The position numbers and the translations under genes are program-made. The notes under the pieces were generated by a model that was not told the origin of the DNA, searched no databases, and was given only the letters and a program-made list of their open reading frames with translations. From contig NZ_CP095732.1 in the NCBI RefSeq assembly GCF_020447305.1, positions 1,644,501 to 1,708,500 of the forward strand: DNA of 64,000 bases, written 5' to 3'. This document shows positions 18,692-27,420 of this stretch, piece after piece. Origin of the DNA: Abyssibius alkaniclasticus. Its GTDB lineage: Bacteria > Pseudomonadota > Alphaproteobacteria > Rhodobacterales > Rhodobacteraceae. Numbering within the stretch: position 1 is the first letter of the stretch; each line of letters starts with the position of its first letter.

Positions 18692-19476
18692 CGGAACCGG
18701 CGCAGAAAGACGGCAAGCGGGGTGTTGATGGCGGCGGGGCTTTCGGTGGGCGACATGTGGTTGAGGCCCTGGGCGATGCTGACCTCGGCCCCGGCAATTT
18801 CGGCTGCCATTGCGCGGGCCATATCGGGGGATTGGCCATAATCCAGTTCGGCCGCCATGACCAGCGCGGGGCAACTGATTGGCGGCACTGGCGCGATGAT
18901 CTGCGCCATATCCTCGGCCAGAACGCGGTAAAGCCTGCAATATTGGTCGGGGTCGGTGGCAAGAATGGTTTGGCGGATGGCATCGACAATTTCCGGGTTC
19001 CGGGCGTAAAAGCCGGGGGTAAACCAACGGCTGAGCGCCAGCTCCACCGTGGCGGCAGGGCCGGATTTTTGCGCCTCGGCCAGCCGCAAAAGGATATTGG
19101 CCTGCGCCCTGGCCGAACGCGCATGGGCGGAATTGATCACCACCAGACCCTGTGTTCGGTGCGGATGGCTTTGCGCGAAATGCCGCGCGATCATGCCGCC
19201 AAGCGAAAAGCCGATCACCACGGCACAGCCAATTTTCAGATGGTCGAGCAGCCCGGCCAGTTGCGCCGAAAGGCCGGGCAGGGTGGCGCGCCCATCCAAA
19301 GCCGCGCTTTCGCCGTGGCCGGGCAGATCATAGCGCAGCCGGGCAAAGCCCGCGAAACCCGGCGATTGGGGCGCCCAGCTTGCGCGGTTCAGCCCCAGCC
19401 CATGCACCAGCACCACAACCGGCTGTTGCGGGCTGCTGCCAGTCCAGTCATAGGCGGTGCCATCGGGGGTTTTCAT
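18688..19476 (-). CDS. Alpha/beta-fold hydrolase
   Basis: 262 residues with the alpha/beta hydrolase pattern: oxyanion region VLVHGLGLNRASWA, DLPGHGES, nucleophile elbow GFSLGG (Ser in GxSxG), and a late HMSP His region. The layout resembles 3-oxoadipate enol-lactonase-like and esterase members. No aromatic catabolism genes are close, so the substrate is open. Convergent with the LysR gene and divergent from copA, with 124 bp to its start. Confidence 0.82.
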   Translation of the reverse strand: MKTPDGTAYDWTGSSPQQPVVVLVHGLGLNRASWAPQSPGFAGFARLRYDLPGHGESAALDGRATLPGLSAQLAGLLDHLKIGCAVVIGFSLGGMIARHFAQSHPHRTQGLVVINSAHARSARAQANILLRLAEAQKSGPAATVELALSRWFTPGFYARNPEIVDAIRQTILATDPDQYCRLYRVLAEDMAQIIAPVPPISCPALVMAAELDYGQSPDMARAMAAEIAGAEVSIAQGLNHMSPTESPAAINTPLAVFLRRFR

Positions 19477-19550
19477 GCGCTGCGTTCATCCAGATTCAGG
19501 CTGAAGCCTACACCAATGCGCAATCTTCACAAAAAAGTTTGTAAACCCTC

Positions 19551-19580
19551 TTGACCTTCCCGTGACTGGAACCCTTATCT
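19551..19580 (+). promoter_or_regulatory. CueR-type copA promoter
   Basis: TTGACC (19551-19556) and TTATCT (19575-19580) are spaced by 18 bp, longer than the normal 17. A TTCC-N7-GGAA dyad lies between them. This is the layout MerR-family activators act on, and closely resembles known CueR boxes. The copA start is 21 bp downstream, and cueR is the next gene after copA. Confidence 0.65.
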
Positions 19581-19600
19581 GGGGTGTCAAAGGGGACATC

Positions 19601-22042
19601 ATGACAAATCTATCACTCGAATTGAACAATATGAGCTGCGCAAGCTGCGTGGGGCGGGTCGAGCGTGTGTTGCGCGCCCAGCCGGGGGTTGGTGCGGCAC
19701 AGGTCAATCTGGCAACCAATACCGCAACGCTGGAATATGACGCGCCCGCCACGGCCGATATGCTTGTGAAAGCCGTGGCCGATGCGGGCTATCCGGCGCG
19801 CGAGACCAGCACGGAAATTGCCGTTGAAGGCATGAGTTGCGCAAGCTGCGTTGGCAAGGTCGAGCGTGTGCTGGCCGCCCAGCCCGGCGTGCTTTCAGCC
19901 AGCGCCAACCTGGCGCGCAACTCTGCCACGATCCGCTATCTGGCGGGGGCTGTCACGCCGGCAGATCTGGCGGCCAAGGTCACGGCGGCGGGCTACAAGG
20001 CCAGCGCGGCGCTTGGCAGCAGCGATGAGCGCCAGGAGCAGCACGAGGCCACGCAAAAAGCCCTGCTGCGCGATACCTTGCTGGCGGCTGCGCTGACATT
20101 GCCGGTATTTGTTGCCGAAATGGGTGGGCATTTATGGCCCGCCATTCATGTTGCCATCAACAACAGCATTGGAATGCAGGGCAGTTGGCTTGTGCAATTC
20201 GTGCTGATCACCGTGGTGCTGGCCTTTCCGGCGCGGCGGATCTTTGCACATGGTGTGCCGGCCCTGCTGCGCGGTGCGCCCGATATGAACAGCCTTGTCG
20301 TGGTGGGCACGTCGGCGGCCTGGCTCTATTCGACACTGGTTACATTTGCACCGCTGCTTTTGCCCGCCGATAGCCGCGTTGTGTATTTCGAGGCGGCGGG
20401 CGTGATCATTGCGCTTATTCTGCTTGGCCGTCTGCTGGAACACCGCGCCAAGGGGCGCACGGGGCAGGCCATTCGCAAACTCATGGCGCTGCGCCCGAAA
20501 ACCGCCTTGCGCATGGAAAATGGCGAGGCGGTCGAAGTGCCGCTGGAGGCCATTGCGCTTGATGATCTGCTGCTCGTCAAGCCCGGCGCCGCAATCCCCA
20601 CCGATGGGGTGGTGGTCGAGGGGCGCTCGGCGGTGGATGAATCCATGATTTCGGGCGAGCCGATGCCGGTGGACAAGGTCGCGGGCGACCATCTGGTTGG
20701 CGGCTCGATCAACGCTCAGGGCGCGCTGACCATGCGCAGCACCGCCATCGGCTCTGATACCGTGCTGTCGCAAATCGTGCATCTGGTTGAACAGGCACAG
20801 GCCAGCAAGCTGCCGGTGCAAGCCCTGGTCGATCGTATCGCCGGGGTGTTCGTGCCGGTGGTCATGGTAATTTCGGCGCTGACGCTGGCCGTCTGGCTGC
20901 TGGCGGGCGCGCCGATTGGTGCCGGGGTTGCCGCAGCGGTGACGGTGCTGATCATCGCCTGCCCCTGTGCGATGGGGCTGGCAACGCCCACTTCCATCAT
21001 GGTTGGCACGGGGCGCGGGGCCAGCATGGGCGTGCTGTTTGCCCGGGGCGCCGCCATGCAAAGCCTGCGCAACACAACCCATATCGCGCTGGACAAGACC
21101 GGCACGCTGACCGAGGGGCGCCCGGCGTTTGAAGATTTCCTGCTTGCCGATGGGTTTGACGCCGATCTGGTTCTGGCCAAGGTTGCCGCGGTCGAGTCGC
21201 GCTCGGAACATCCGATTGCACAGGCGATTGTGGCCGAGGCACAGGCGCGCGGGCTCAAACTGCCTGAGGTTGGCGAATTCGAGGCGATTACCGGGTTCGG
21301 CGTAACCGCGCGTGTTGGCGGCGATGACATCACCATCGGTGCCGACCGTTTGCTCGCCCGGCAGAATGTGGCAATGGATGCGCTTGCCGGGCAGGCGGGC
21401 GCTTTGGCAAAAGCCGGCAAAACGCCGCTTTATGTGGCGCTGAATGGCAGGCTTGCCGCCGTGATCACGGTCGCCGACCAGATCAAGCCCAGCACACCGA
21501 AGGCGATTGCCGCGATGCACGGCCTGGGGCTGAAGGTGGTCATGCTGACCGGCGACAATGCCGCCACGGCCGCGCATGTCGCCGCAGAGCTGGGCATCGA
21601 TGATTTCCGCGCCGAAGTTCTGCCGCAAGACAAGGTCGCCGCTTTGCGCAGCCTGCAAGACGAGGGCGCGGTTGTGGCCTTTGTCGGTGATGGCATCAAC
21701 GATGCGCCCGCTTTGGCGGGGGCCGATACCGGCATTGCCATTGGCACCGGCACCGATGTGGCCATCGAATCGGCCGATATCGTGCTGATGTCGGGGGATC
21801 TTGGCGGCGTGGTGCAGGCGATTGCCCTGTCGCGCGCGGTCATGCGCAACATCATCCAGAACCTTGTCTGGGCCTTTGGCTATAATGTGTTGCTTATCCC
21901 GGTTGCCGCCGGGCTGCTTTACCCCTGGTTCGGGCTGCTGCTCTCGCCCGCTTTGGCGGCCGGGGCAATGGCGCTGTCATCGGTCTTTGTGCTGGGCAAT
22001 GCGTTGCGCTTGCAGAAATTCAAAACAAAGGAGGTCGTATGA
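19601..22042 (+). CDS. copA: Cu(+)-exporting P1B-type ATPase
   Basis: 813 residues. Two N-terminal heavy-metal-binding domains carry MSCASCVG at residues 11-18 and 78-85. The membrane copper site CPC is in IIACPCAMGLATP, and DKTGTLT holds the phosphorylated Asp. SGEP (actuator), SEHP (His-Pro locus) and GDGINDAPAL are all present, so the pump looks intact. It exports cytoplasmic Cu(I). The ATG at 19601 is chosen because it starts just before the first metal domain and lies after the CueR-type promoter. It overlaps cueR by four bases. Confidence 0.96.
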   Translation: MTNLSLELNNMSCASCVGRVERVLRAQPGVGAAQVNLATNTATLEYDAPATADMLVKAVADAGYPARETSTEIAVEGMSCASCVGKVERVLAAQPGVLSASANLARNSATIRYLAGAVTPADLAAKVTAAGYKASAALGSSDERQEQHEATQKALLRDTLLAAALTLPVFVAEMGGHLWPAIHVAINNSIGMQGSWLVQFVLITVVLAFPARRIFAHGVPALLRGAPDMNSLVVVGTSAAWLYSTLVTFAPLLLPADSRVVYFEAAGVIIALILLGRLLEHRAKGRTGQAIRKLMALRPKTALRMENGEAVEVPLEAIALDDLLLVKPGAAIPTDGVVVEGRSAVDESMISGEPMPVDKVAGDHLVGGSINAQGALTMRSTAIGSDTVLSQIVHLVEQAQASKLPVQALVDRIAGVFVPVVMVISALTLAVWLLAGAPIGAGVAAAVTVLIIACPCAMGLATPTSIMVGTGRGASMGVLFARGAAMQSLRNTTHIALDKTGTLTEGRPAFEDFLLADGFDADLVLAKVAAVESRSEHPIAQAIVAEAQARGLKLPEVGEFEAITGFGVTARVGGDDITIGADRLLARQNVAMDALAGQAGALAKAGKTPLYVALNGRLAAVITVADQIKPSTPKAIAAMHGLGLKVVMLTGDNAATAAHVAAELGIDDFRAEVLPQDKVAALRSLQDEGAVVAFVGDGINDAPALAGADTGIAIGTGTDVAIESADIVLMSGDLGGVVQAIALSRAVMRNIIQNLVWAFGYNVLLIPVAAGLLYPWFGLLLSPALAAGAMALSSVFVLGNALRLQKFKTKEVV

Positions 22043-22437
22043 ATATCGGAAATGTCGCCCAAACCCTGGATATGCCCGCCAAAACCATCCGCTACTACGA
22101 ATCCATCGGTCTGGTGACTCCAAGGCGCAGCCAGAACGACTATCGGCAATATCGGCCAAGCGATGTGCATAAGCTTGGCTTTGTCGGGCGCGCACGGTCA
22201 TTGGGCTTTAGCGTGGAAGACTGCCGTGTATTGCTGGCGCTTTATGAAGATAAAGACCGCGCCAGCGCCGATGTGCGCAAACTGGCAGGCGAGCATCTGG
22301 CGCGCATAGATGCCAAGCTTGCTGAACTGGCCACGATGCGCGAAACGCTGGCACATCTGGTGGAATGCTGCGCGGGCGATACCCGCCCCGATTGCCCGAT
22401 ACTGGCCGATCTGGCAGGCGCGCCAGACGCGGTTTAG
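22039..22437 (+). CDS. cueR: MerR-family copper-responsive regulator CueR
   Basis: 132 residues. The MerR winged helix (MNIGNVAQTLDMPAKTIRYY) is followed by a dimerisation helix and a C-terminal metal loop with Cys111 and Cys119 spaced C-x7-C, the CueR signature for Cu(I). It activates copA by untwisting the long-spacer promoter found upstream. Translationally coupled to copA. An intrinsic terminator lies 90 bp downstream. Confidence 0.93.
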   Translation: MNIGNVAQTLDMPAKTIRYYESIGLVTPRRSQNDYRQYRPSDVHKLGFVGRARSLGFSVEDCRVLLALYEDKDRASADVRKLAGEHLARIDAKLAELATMRETLAHLVECCAGDTRPDCPILADLAGAPDAV

Positions 22438-22999
22438 GGCCTGACCGCGCAGATGACAAACTGCGTGATGGAAAAGAAGAAACGGCCCGCAGCCGCCAGA
22501 TGTGCCTGCTCGGACGCCCAGGCGCCAACCTCGCCCTTCGGGGCGAGGTTTTCTTTTGTGATATAGGCCTGCATGAGCTGCATCATCATGCGGGCCAAGC
22601 CATCGGGCTTCAATGCCCGGTCATAAAGTGTGACCGGGATGATACGCTCGATCGCAAATCCGGCTTCAACCATTTTTGCCGGCAGAACGGCGGGAATGTC
22701 GCGGCGGGCAAGGCGCTTGCCAGGCCATCATGTAGCGCAACCCAGGGCATGTTCTGGCAACGAAGCGTGGCGGCGCTGCGCATCGCATGGCTCGGGTCAA
22801 CGCCGATGATCTTGCCAGCGGGGCCAACAGCGCGGGCCAGTTCGGCCGTCAGCAGCCCGTTACCGCAGCCAATATCGACGATCGTCTCATCGGGCTGCGC
22901 ATCGATTGCATCGAACGACGCGCGGCGGCGTTGCACAATGTCGGCACCCTGATAGGCGATTTCGAGCTGGCGCGCGGTGGCTTCATCAAACTCAAGCAT
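22434..22999 (-). pseudogene. Decayed class I SAM-dependent methyltransferase
   Basis: The N-terminal part (from 22999) reads MLEFDEATARQLEIAYQG and contains the SAM motif IVDIGCGNGLL, typical of UbiE-like methyltransferases. After residue ~95 (near 22713) the reading frame changes. The other frame continues with ARRDIPAVLPAKMVEAGFAIERI, which is the C-terminal part of the same family. About 75-80 central residues are missing compared with the usual ~270. So an internal deletion with a frameshift has probably inactivated the gene. Its 3' part also contains the copA-cueR terminator on the opposite strand. Confidence 0.7.
22527..22557 (+). terminator. Intrinsic terminator after copA-cueR
   Basis: A perfect 10-bp stem (22527-22536 with 22541-22550) closes on a TTCG tetraloop, with the extra-stable C(UUCG)G arrangement, and is followed by TTCTTTT. 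It lies 90 bp downstream of cueR, inside the decayed methyltransferase gene. Confidence 0.8.
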
Positions 23000-23065
23000 G
23001 AAGGACAGGGTAGCACAGGTGGCGGCAATGGCCAAATCCGGCCATTGCCTGCGATTGTTGCGCGC

Positions 23066-25432
23066 CTATTCTCCGTAGGGCACCCAGATATTCTTGACCT
23101 GCGTCGCGGCACGGCGGAAATCGCAGCCAGCGCCCTGGGTTGCGTCAAACCAGTCGCGCGCAAACCCGTCATTCACCCATGTGCGTTTGAGATTGCCGGT
23201 CGAGGCCGCCTCGACCATTGCGCTGCCTTCGGAGCTGCCGAAATACCACATCGCATCGACATTGCCATGCTCGGTCAGGGTTCTGGTCAGCGCATCGCGG
23301 TTGCCGGTGACAATGTTCACCACCCCGCCGGGCAGATCAGAGGTTTCGAACACCTGATACATATCGAGCGCGGCAAGCGGCTGGTGCGCGCTGGGCAGGG
23401 CCACAACGCGGTTGCCAAAGGCAATGGCCGGCGCGACGAGCGACAGGAAGCCAAGCAACGGCGCCTCGTCAGGCGCGGCGATGCCGATCACGCCCATCGG
23501 TTCGTGCATGGCCAGCGCCACGCCGCGAATGGGCACGGAATGCACCGCGCCATCGTATTTATCGGCCCATGCCGCCCAATGGAACAGCCGGTCGATGCCG
23601 GCCCTCACCTCGTCGTCCCCATCGCTGCCGCCCGACATCGTGTTCAGCGTCTGCGCGAATTCATCGGCCCGCAGCGACAGGTTCTCGGCGATGTAGAACA
23701 GCACCTGCGCGCGGTTATGCGCGGTGGCCTTGGCCCATGCGCCCGCATTCGCCGCGGCTTCAACCGCGTTGCGGATGTCTTTGCGGTTGCCCTCGCCCAC
23801 CTGGCCGATCAGCGCGCCCTTGGGGCCGAAAACCGGACGGTCATAGCCGCCATCGGGGCGGGCCTGTTTGCCGCCGATGTAAAGCTTGCGCGTCTGGTCC
23901 ACCGATGTGGTGAGCTTTTGTTGCATATGTGCTTCGTTGTTCAGCACCAGCTTGACGGGCTTCAATGCGCTGGCATAGCGCGGTTTGAGATATTCGAACA
24001 TCCCCTCGCGCCCGCCTTCGCGGCCATAGCCGCTTTCGCGGTAGCCGCCAAAACCGGCCGCCGCATCGAACATATTGGTGCCGTTCACCCAGACAATGCC
24101 GGCCTTGAGCCTGGGAGCAACATCAAGCGCCAGATTGATATTCTCGCTCCACACACTCGCGGCCAGCCCGTAGCGCGAATTATTGGCGATCTGCACGGCT
24201 TCCTCGGGTGTGCGGAAAGTCATCGACACCAGCACGGGGCCGAAAATTTCTTCCTGAGCGACCGTCATGGCGGGTTCGGTGTTGTAAAGCAGCGTGGGCG
24301 GGTAAAAGCAGCCGCCTTCGGGCATGGCAATATCGGGCTGGAAGATTTCCGCCCCCTCGGCCACGCCAGCCGCCACACGATCGGCGATCTGGTTGCGCTG
24401 CACGGGGTCGACAATGGCGCCGATGTCGATGGATTTATCGAGCGGCGCGCCAACGCGCAGCTTGCCCATGCGCGCCCTGATCTTGGCCAGCAGCTTGTCG
24501 GCCACGCTTTCCTGCACCAACAGGCGGCTGCCAGCACAACAGACCTGGCCCTGGTTGAACCAGATCGCATCGACCAGCCCTTCGACCGCACCATCAAGAT
24601 CGGCATCGTCAAACACGATGAAGGGCGATTTGCCGCCAAGCTCAAGCGTCAGCTTTTTGCCCTGGCCCGCGGTTTGGCGGCGAATGATGCGGCCAACCTC
24701 GGTCGAGCCGGTAAAGGCCACCTTGTTCACATCGGGATGGCCGGAAATTTCGGCCCCCGTGGCCCCCATGCCGGTGACGATATTCACCACGCCCTTGGGC
24801 AAGCCAGCCTGCACGCACAATTCGGCAAATAGCAGCGCAGTCAGCGGGGTGTATTCGGCGGGCTTCAGCACAACGGTATTGCCAGCGGCCAAGGCGGGCG
24901 CAATTTTCCAGGCCAGCATGAGCAGCGGAAAATTCCACGGAATGACCTGCCCGGCCACGCCCACAGCCTGATGGTGGGGAAATTCGGCTTCAAGCAGCTG
25001 CGCCCAGCCCGCATGGTGGTAGAAATGGCGGGCGACCAGCGGAATGTCGATATCGCGGCTTTCGCGGATGGGTTTGCCATTGTCCAGCGTTTCCAGCACG
25101 GCCAGAAGGCGGCTGTTTTTCTGCACCAGCCGCGCCAGCGCATATAGAAAGCGCGCACGCTTCGGCCCGCCCAGCGACTCCCAGTCGGGCTGGGCCTGGC
25201 GTGCGGCGGTCACGGCGGCATTCACCTCGTCTTCGCCGGCGGTCGAAACCTGTGCCAGCACCTCGCCCGTGGCCGGGTTGCGGGTTTCGAACAGGTCGTT
25301 GGGGGTGGTGAATGCACCATTGATGAAATGGCCGAACGTATAGTCATGGCGCTCAAGCCAGGCCTGCGCCTCGGCTGCGCTTTCGGGGGCGGGGCCGTAA
25401 TCCATCGTTTTGAATGCGGTCATAATGTCCAT
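23066..25432 (-). CDS. Double-domain aldehyde dehydrogenase of the deo locus
   Basis: 788 residues from the ATG at 25432 (GGAG 6 nt upstream). The first ~490 residues form a complete NAD(P)-dependent aldehyde dehydrogenase: PWNFP, GSTEVGR, LELGGK (general base Glu near 264) and GQVCCAG (catalytic Cys near 298). From about residue 505 a second ALDH-like segment (KLYIGGKQARPDGGYDRPVFGPKG...) repeats the N-terminal and coenzyme part (EPMGVIGIAAPDEAP) but has no GQxC site and ends early. It lies 12 bp after deoC, so it probably oxidises acetaldehyde from deoxyribose-5-phosphate. The second domain may be structural. Confidence 0.88.
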   Translation of the reverse strand: MDIMTAFKTMDYGPAPESAAEAQAWLERHDYTFGHFINGAFTTPNDLFETRNPATGEVLAQVSTAGEDEVNAAVTAARQAQPDWESLGGPKRARFLYALARLVQKNSRLLAVLETLDNGKPIRESRDIDIPLVARHFYHHAGWAQLLEAEFPHHQAVGVAGQVIPWNFPLLMLAWKIAPALAAGNTVVLKPAEYTPLTALLFAELCVQAGLPKGVVNIVTGMGATGAEISGHPDVNKVAFTGSTEVGRIIRRQTAGQGKKLTLELGGKSPFIVFDDADLDGAVEGLVDAIWFNQGQVCCAGSRLLVQESVADKLLAKIRARMGKLRVGAPLDKSIDIGAIVDPVQRNQIADRVAAGVAEGAEIFQPDIAMPEGGCFYPPTLLYNTEPAMTVAQEEIFGPVLVSMTFRTPEEAVQIANNSRYGLAASVWSENINLALDVAPRLKAGIVWVNGTNMFDAAAGFGGYRESGYGREGGREGMFEYLKPRYASALKPVKLVLNNEAHMQQKLTTSVDQTRKLYIGGKQARPDGGYDRPVFGPKGALIGQVGEGNRKDIRNAVEAAANAGAWAKATAHNRAQVLFYIAENLSLRADEFAQTLNTMSGGSDGDDEVRAGIDRLFHWAAWADKYDGAVHSVPIRGVALAMHEPMGVIGIAAPDEAPLLGFLSLVAPAIAFGNRVVALPSAHQPLAALDMYQVFETSDLPGGVVNIVTGNRDALTRTLTEHGNVDAMWYFGSSEGSAMVEAASTGNLKRTWVNDGFARDWFDATQGAGCDFRRAATQVKNIWVPYGE

Positions 25433-25444
25433 TTCCATCTCCGA

Positions 25445-26434
25445 TCAGGCCATCGCATGGCGGTTGGCAGCCGAATAGGCGCCGGTGACATGGTGTTCGA
25501 GCTGGCGCTCGATATCCCCCAGCAGCGAGGAGGCGCCAAAGCGGAACAGCGCCGGTGTAAGCCACGCGTCGCCCAGTTCCTCTTTGATCAGCGCAAGATA
25601 GCCAAGGCTGTCTTTCGCCCTGGAAATGCCGCCCGCCGGTTTATAGCCGATCTTGTGGCCGGTCAGCGCATGGTAGTCGCGGATGGCGCGCAGCATGACC
25701 AGCGTGAAGGGCAGGGTGGCGTTCACGCCTTCCTTCCCGGTCGAGGTTTTGATGAAATCGGCCCCGGCCATCATGCATACCCAGCTTGCGCGGGCGACAT
25801 TGCGCAGCGTGCCAAGCTCGCCCGTGGCCAGAATTGCCTTCACATGCGCATTGCCACAGGCGGCGCGGTATTCGGCCATTTCATCATAAAGCGCGGCCCA
25901 GTCGCCGGTCAGCACATGGCGGCGCGAAATGACGATGTCAATCTCGCGTGCGCCTGCCGCAACCGAGGCCTTGATCTCGGCAACCTTCAGATGATGCGGG
26001 GTCAGCCCTGCAGGAAAGCCGGTGGAGACAGCGGCCACCGGAATGCCGGTGCCGTGCAGCGCGGCCGCGGCGGGGGCGATCATTTCGTGGTAAACGCAAA
26101 CCGCCCCGGTGGTCAGCTTCAAATCGGCAATGCCAAGCGCGGCCACAAGGTCGGGGCGCAGCGGGTTGCGCGCCTTGGCGCAAAGGCGGCGCACCCGGCC
26201 CGGCGTGTCATCGCCTGCCAGGGTGGTCAAGTCCATGCAGGAAATGGCCTTGAGCAACCAGGCCGCCTGATGTGCCTTTTTCACCGTGCGCCGCCCGCCA
26301 AGGGCGGCGCAGCGCCGTTCCACCGCCGATAGGTTCACACGTTGCTCGGCCACAAGGTCGAGGTTGAGCGCCATGCCCGTATTGCGGGTCGGGCGCATCA
26401 ATTCGGTGCTGGGTTCTTGAACGTCACTGGACAT
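25445..26434 (-). CDS. deoC: Deoxyribose-phosphate aldolase
   Basis: 329 residues, longer than the ~250-residue E. coli enzyme and like the long class. It splits 2-deoxyribose-5-phosphate to glyceraldehyde-3-phosphate and acetaldehyde by a Schiff base. The catalytic Lys lies in GADFIKTSTGKEG, and the substrate Lys/Gly region GYKPAGGIS follows. The ATG at 26434 has GGAGAAGC upstream. Longer readings would run through the intergenic operators. First gene of the deoC-aldehyde dehydrogenase operon, divergent from the GntR regulator. Confidence 0.93.
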   Translation of the reverse strand: MSSDVQEPSTELMRPTRNTGMALNLDLVAEQRVNLSAVERRCAALGGRRTVKKAHQAAWLLKAISCMDLTTLAGDDTPGRVRRLCAKARNPLRPDLVAALGIADLKLTTGAVCVYHEMIAPAAAALHGTGIPVAAVSTGFPAGLTPHHLKVAEIKASVAAGAREIDIVISRRHVLTGDWAALYDEMAEYRAACGNAHVKAILATGELGTLRNVARASWVCMMAGADFIKTSTGKEGVNATLPFTLVMLRAIRDYHALTGHKIGYKPAGGISRAKDSLGYLALIKEELGDAWLTPALFRFGASSLLGDIERQLEHHVTGAYSAANRHAMA

Positions 26435-26467
26435 CGGGCTTCTCCGGCGAATCGTGGTTGCTGCCAT

Positions 26468-26481
26468 CTTGTCCGGACAAC
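26468..26481. promoter_or_regulatory. Operator palindrome 1 (deoC side)
   Basis: CTTGT-CCGG-ACAAC matches the CTTGT-N4-ACAAG palindrome with one change, and its core TTGTCCGGACAA is perfectly symmetric. It lies 34 bp before the deoC start, where a bound GntR protein would block the operon. Confidence 0.6.
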
Positions 26482-26521
26482 TTATGTTAAGATTTTCCGA
26501 AAAGAAAGTCATTTCGCGGGG

Positions 26522-26551
26522 CTTGCCAATACAAGTATGCCAACATAGTAT
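26522..26551 (+). promoter_or_regulatory. Sigma70-type promoter of the GntR gene overlapping operator 2
   Basis: TTGCCA (26523-26528) and TAGTAT (26546-26551) are spaced by 17 bp and lie 28 bp before the GntR start. Operator 2, CTTGC-CAAT-ACAAG (26522-26535), covers the -35 box. Confidence 0.55.
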
Positions 26552-26565
26552 CTTGTCCATACAAG
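26552..26565. promoter_or_regulatory. Operator palindrome 3 (GntR side)
   Basis: CTTGT-CCAT-ACAAG has perfect 5-bp arms with a 4-bp spacer. It begins immediately after the -10 box of the GntR promoter and is exactly 30 bp from operator 2, about three helical turns. Confidence 0.6.
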
Positions 26566-26578
26566 TGAAGGCCCTGCC

Positions 26579-27310
26579 ATGATCACCCGCGCAACCCCCG
26601 TGCCGCTTTATCACCAGATTGCCGAACATCTGCGCGGCCAGATCTCCTCGGGCAAACTGCCGCCTGCTGCGAAGCTGCCCTCGGAACATGCGCTATGCGC
26701 GCAATTCAGCGTGTCGCGCTCGGTCGTGCGGCAGGCTTTGGCGGCGCTTGTGGCCGATGGGCTGGTAGAAACGCAGCGCGGGCGCGGGGCGTTTGTGCGC
26801 GCGCGGCGTGTGCCTGTGGCGCTGCACGCCCGGCTCGACCCGCTGGAAACCGAGCTGGACAAGGCCGGTTTCAGGCTGACCACGCGGATGCTGGCGCAAA
26901 AGCTGATCGACGCCCCCGCCTATATTGCCGAACAGATCGGCGATAGCCGCGCGATCTACCTCAAGCGTCTGCGCTATGCCGACGGGCAGATTCTGCTGCT
27001 GGTCGAAAACTACATCCCCTATGCGCGCACCCCCGATTTGCTGGGCTTTGAGGGGTTCGAGACCACCTCGCTTTACCAGCATATGGCGGCGAAATACGGG
27101 ATTATCGCCACAACCGGCCGCCGCCTGCTGGAGGTTGGGCGCACGCCGGGCGATGTGGCGGAATTGCTGGGGCTGGAGCCCGGCTCGCGCGCCATGTTCA
27201 ACCGCGAGATTACCCGCGATCAGGCGGGGGATGTGCTGGAATATTACGAAAGCTGGCACCACCCCGACCATACGCAACTGGCGATCGAGCTGCGCCGCGA
27301 TGGCGCGTGA
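26579..27310 (+). CDS. GntR-family regulator (HutC/UTRA type) of the deo locus
   Basis: 243 residues. Winged helix at about residues 8-75 (PLYHQIAEHLRGQISSGKLP... SEHALCAQFSVSRSVVRQAL), then a UTRA ligand-binding domain. Divergent from deoC, with three copies of a CTTGT-N4-ACAAG palindrome in the 144-bp gap, one over its own promoter. It very likely represses itself and the deoC-aldehyde dehydrogenase operon. The effector is probably a deoxyribose or nucleoside breakdown intermediate, which is inference. It ends 20 bp before a G+C-rich repeat. Confidence 0.88.
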   Translation: MITRATPVPLYHQIAEHLRGQISSGKLPPAAKLPSEHALCAQFSVSRSVVRQALAALVADGLVETQRGRGAFVRARRVPVALHARLDPLETELDKAGFRLTTRMLAQKLIDAPAYIAEQIGDSRAIYLKRLRYADGQILLLVENYIPYARTPDLLGFEGFETTSLYQHMAAKYGIIATTGRRLLEVGRTPGDVAELLGLEPGSRAMFNREITRDQAGDVLEYYESWHHPDHTQLAIELRRDGA

Positions 27311-27329
27311 GGGCGGCCAAGCTCCCCAG

Positions 27330-27397
27330 GCCGCCCCGGGCCTGACCCGGGGCCTCGACCCCCGCCCCGAGAGGCCCCGGATCGGGTCCGGGGCGGC
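27330..27397. repeat. G+C-rich palindromic repeat element, copy 1 (intergenic)
   Basis: Two 27-bp arms (27330-27356 and 27371-27397) form an inverted repeat with three mismatches around a 14-bp centre, and each arm is itself nearly palindromic around CCCCGG...CCGGGG. A related 69-bp copy lies inside valS at 52363-52431. It sits between the convergent GntR and aminotransferase genes and could also stop transcription. Confidence 0.8.
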
Positions 27398-27420
27398 TCA
27401 TTTCCTGGCTGCAACGGGTG

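Noticed and set aside
20132-21658. 508-codon open frame antisense to copA
   Set aside because: The copA frame has every P-type ATPase motif. The antisense product is rich in Gln, His and Arg and lacks recognisable domains, as expected for a shadow frame.
22787-24832. Long open frame (681 codons) antisense to the double aldehyde dehydrogenase
   Set aside because: It mirrors the high-GC coding pattern of the opposite strand and shows no family motifs, while the minus-strand product has full ALDH signatures.
27330-27397. CRISPR repeat or mobile element end
   Set aside because: There are only two distant copies, with no spacers, no transposase and no target duplications visible. It is better described as a dispersed palindromic repeat.
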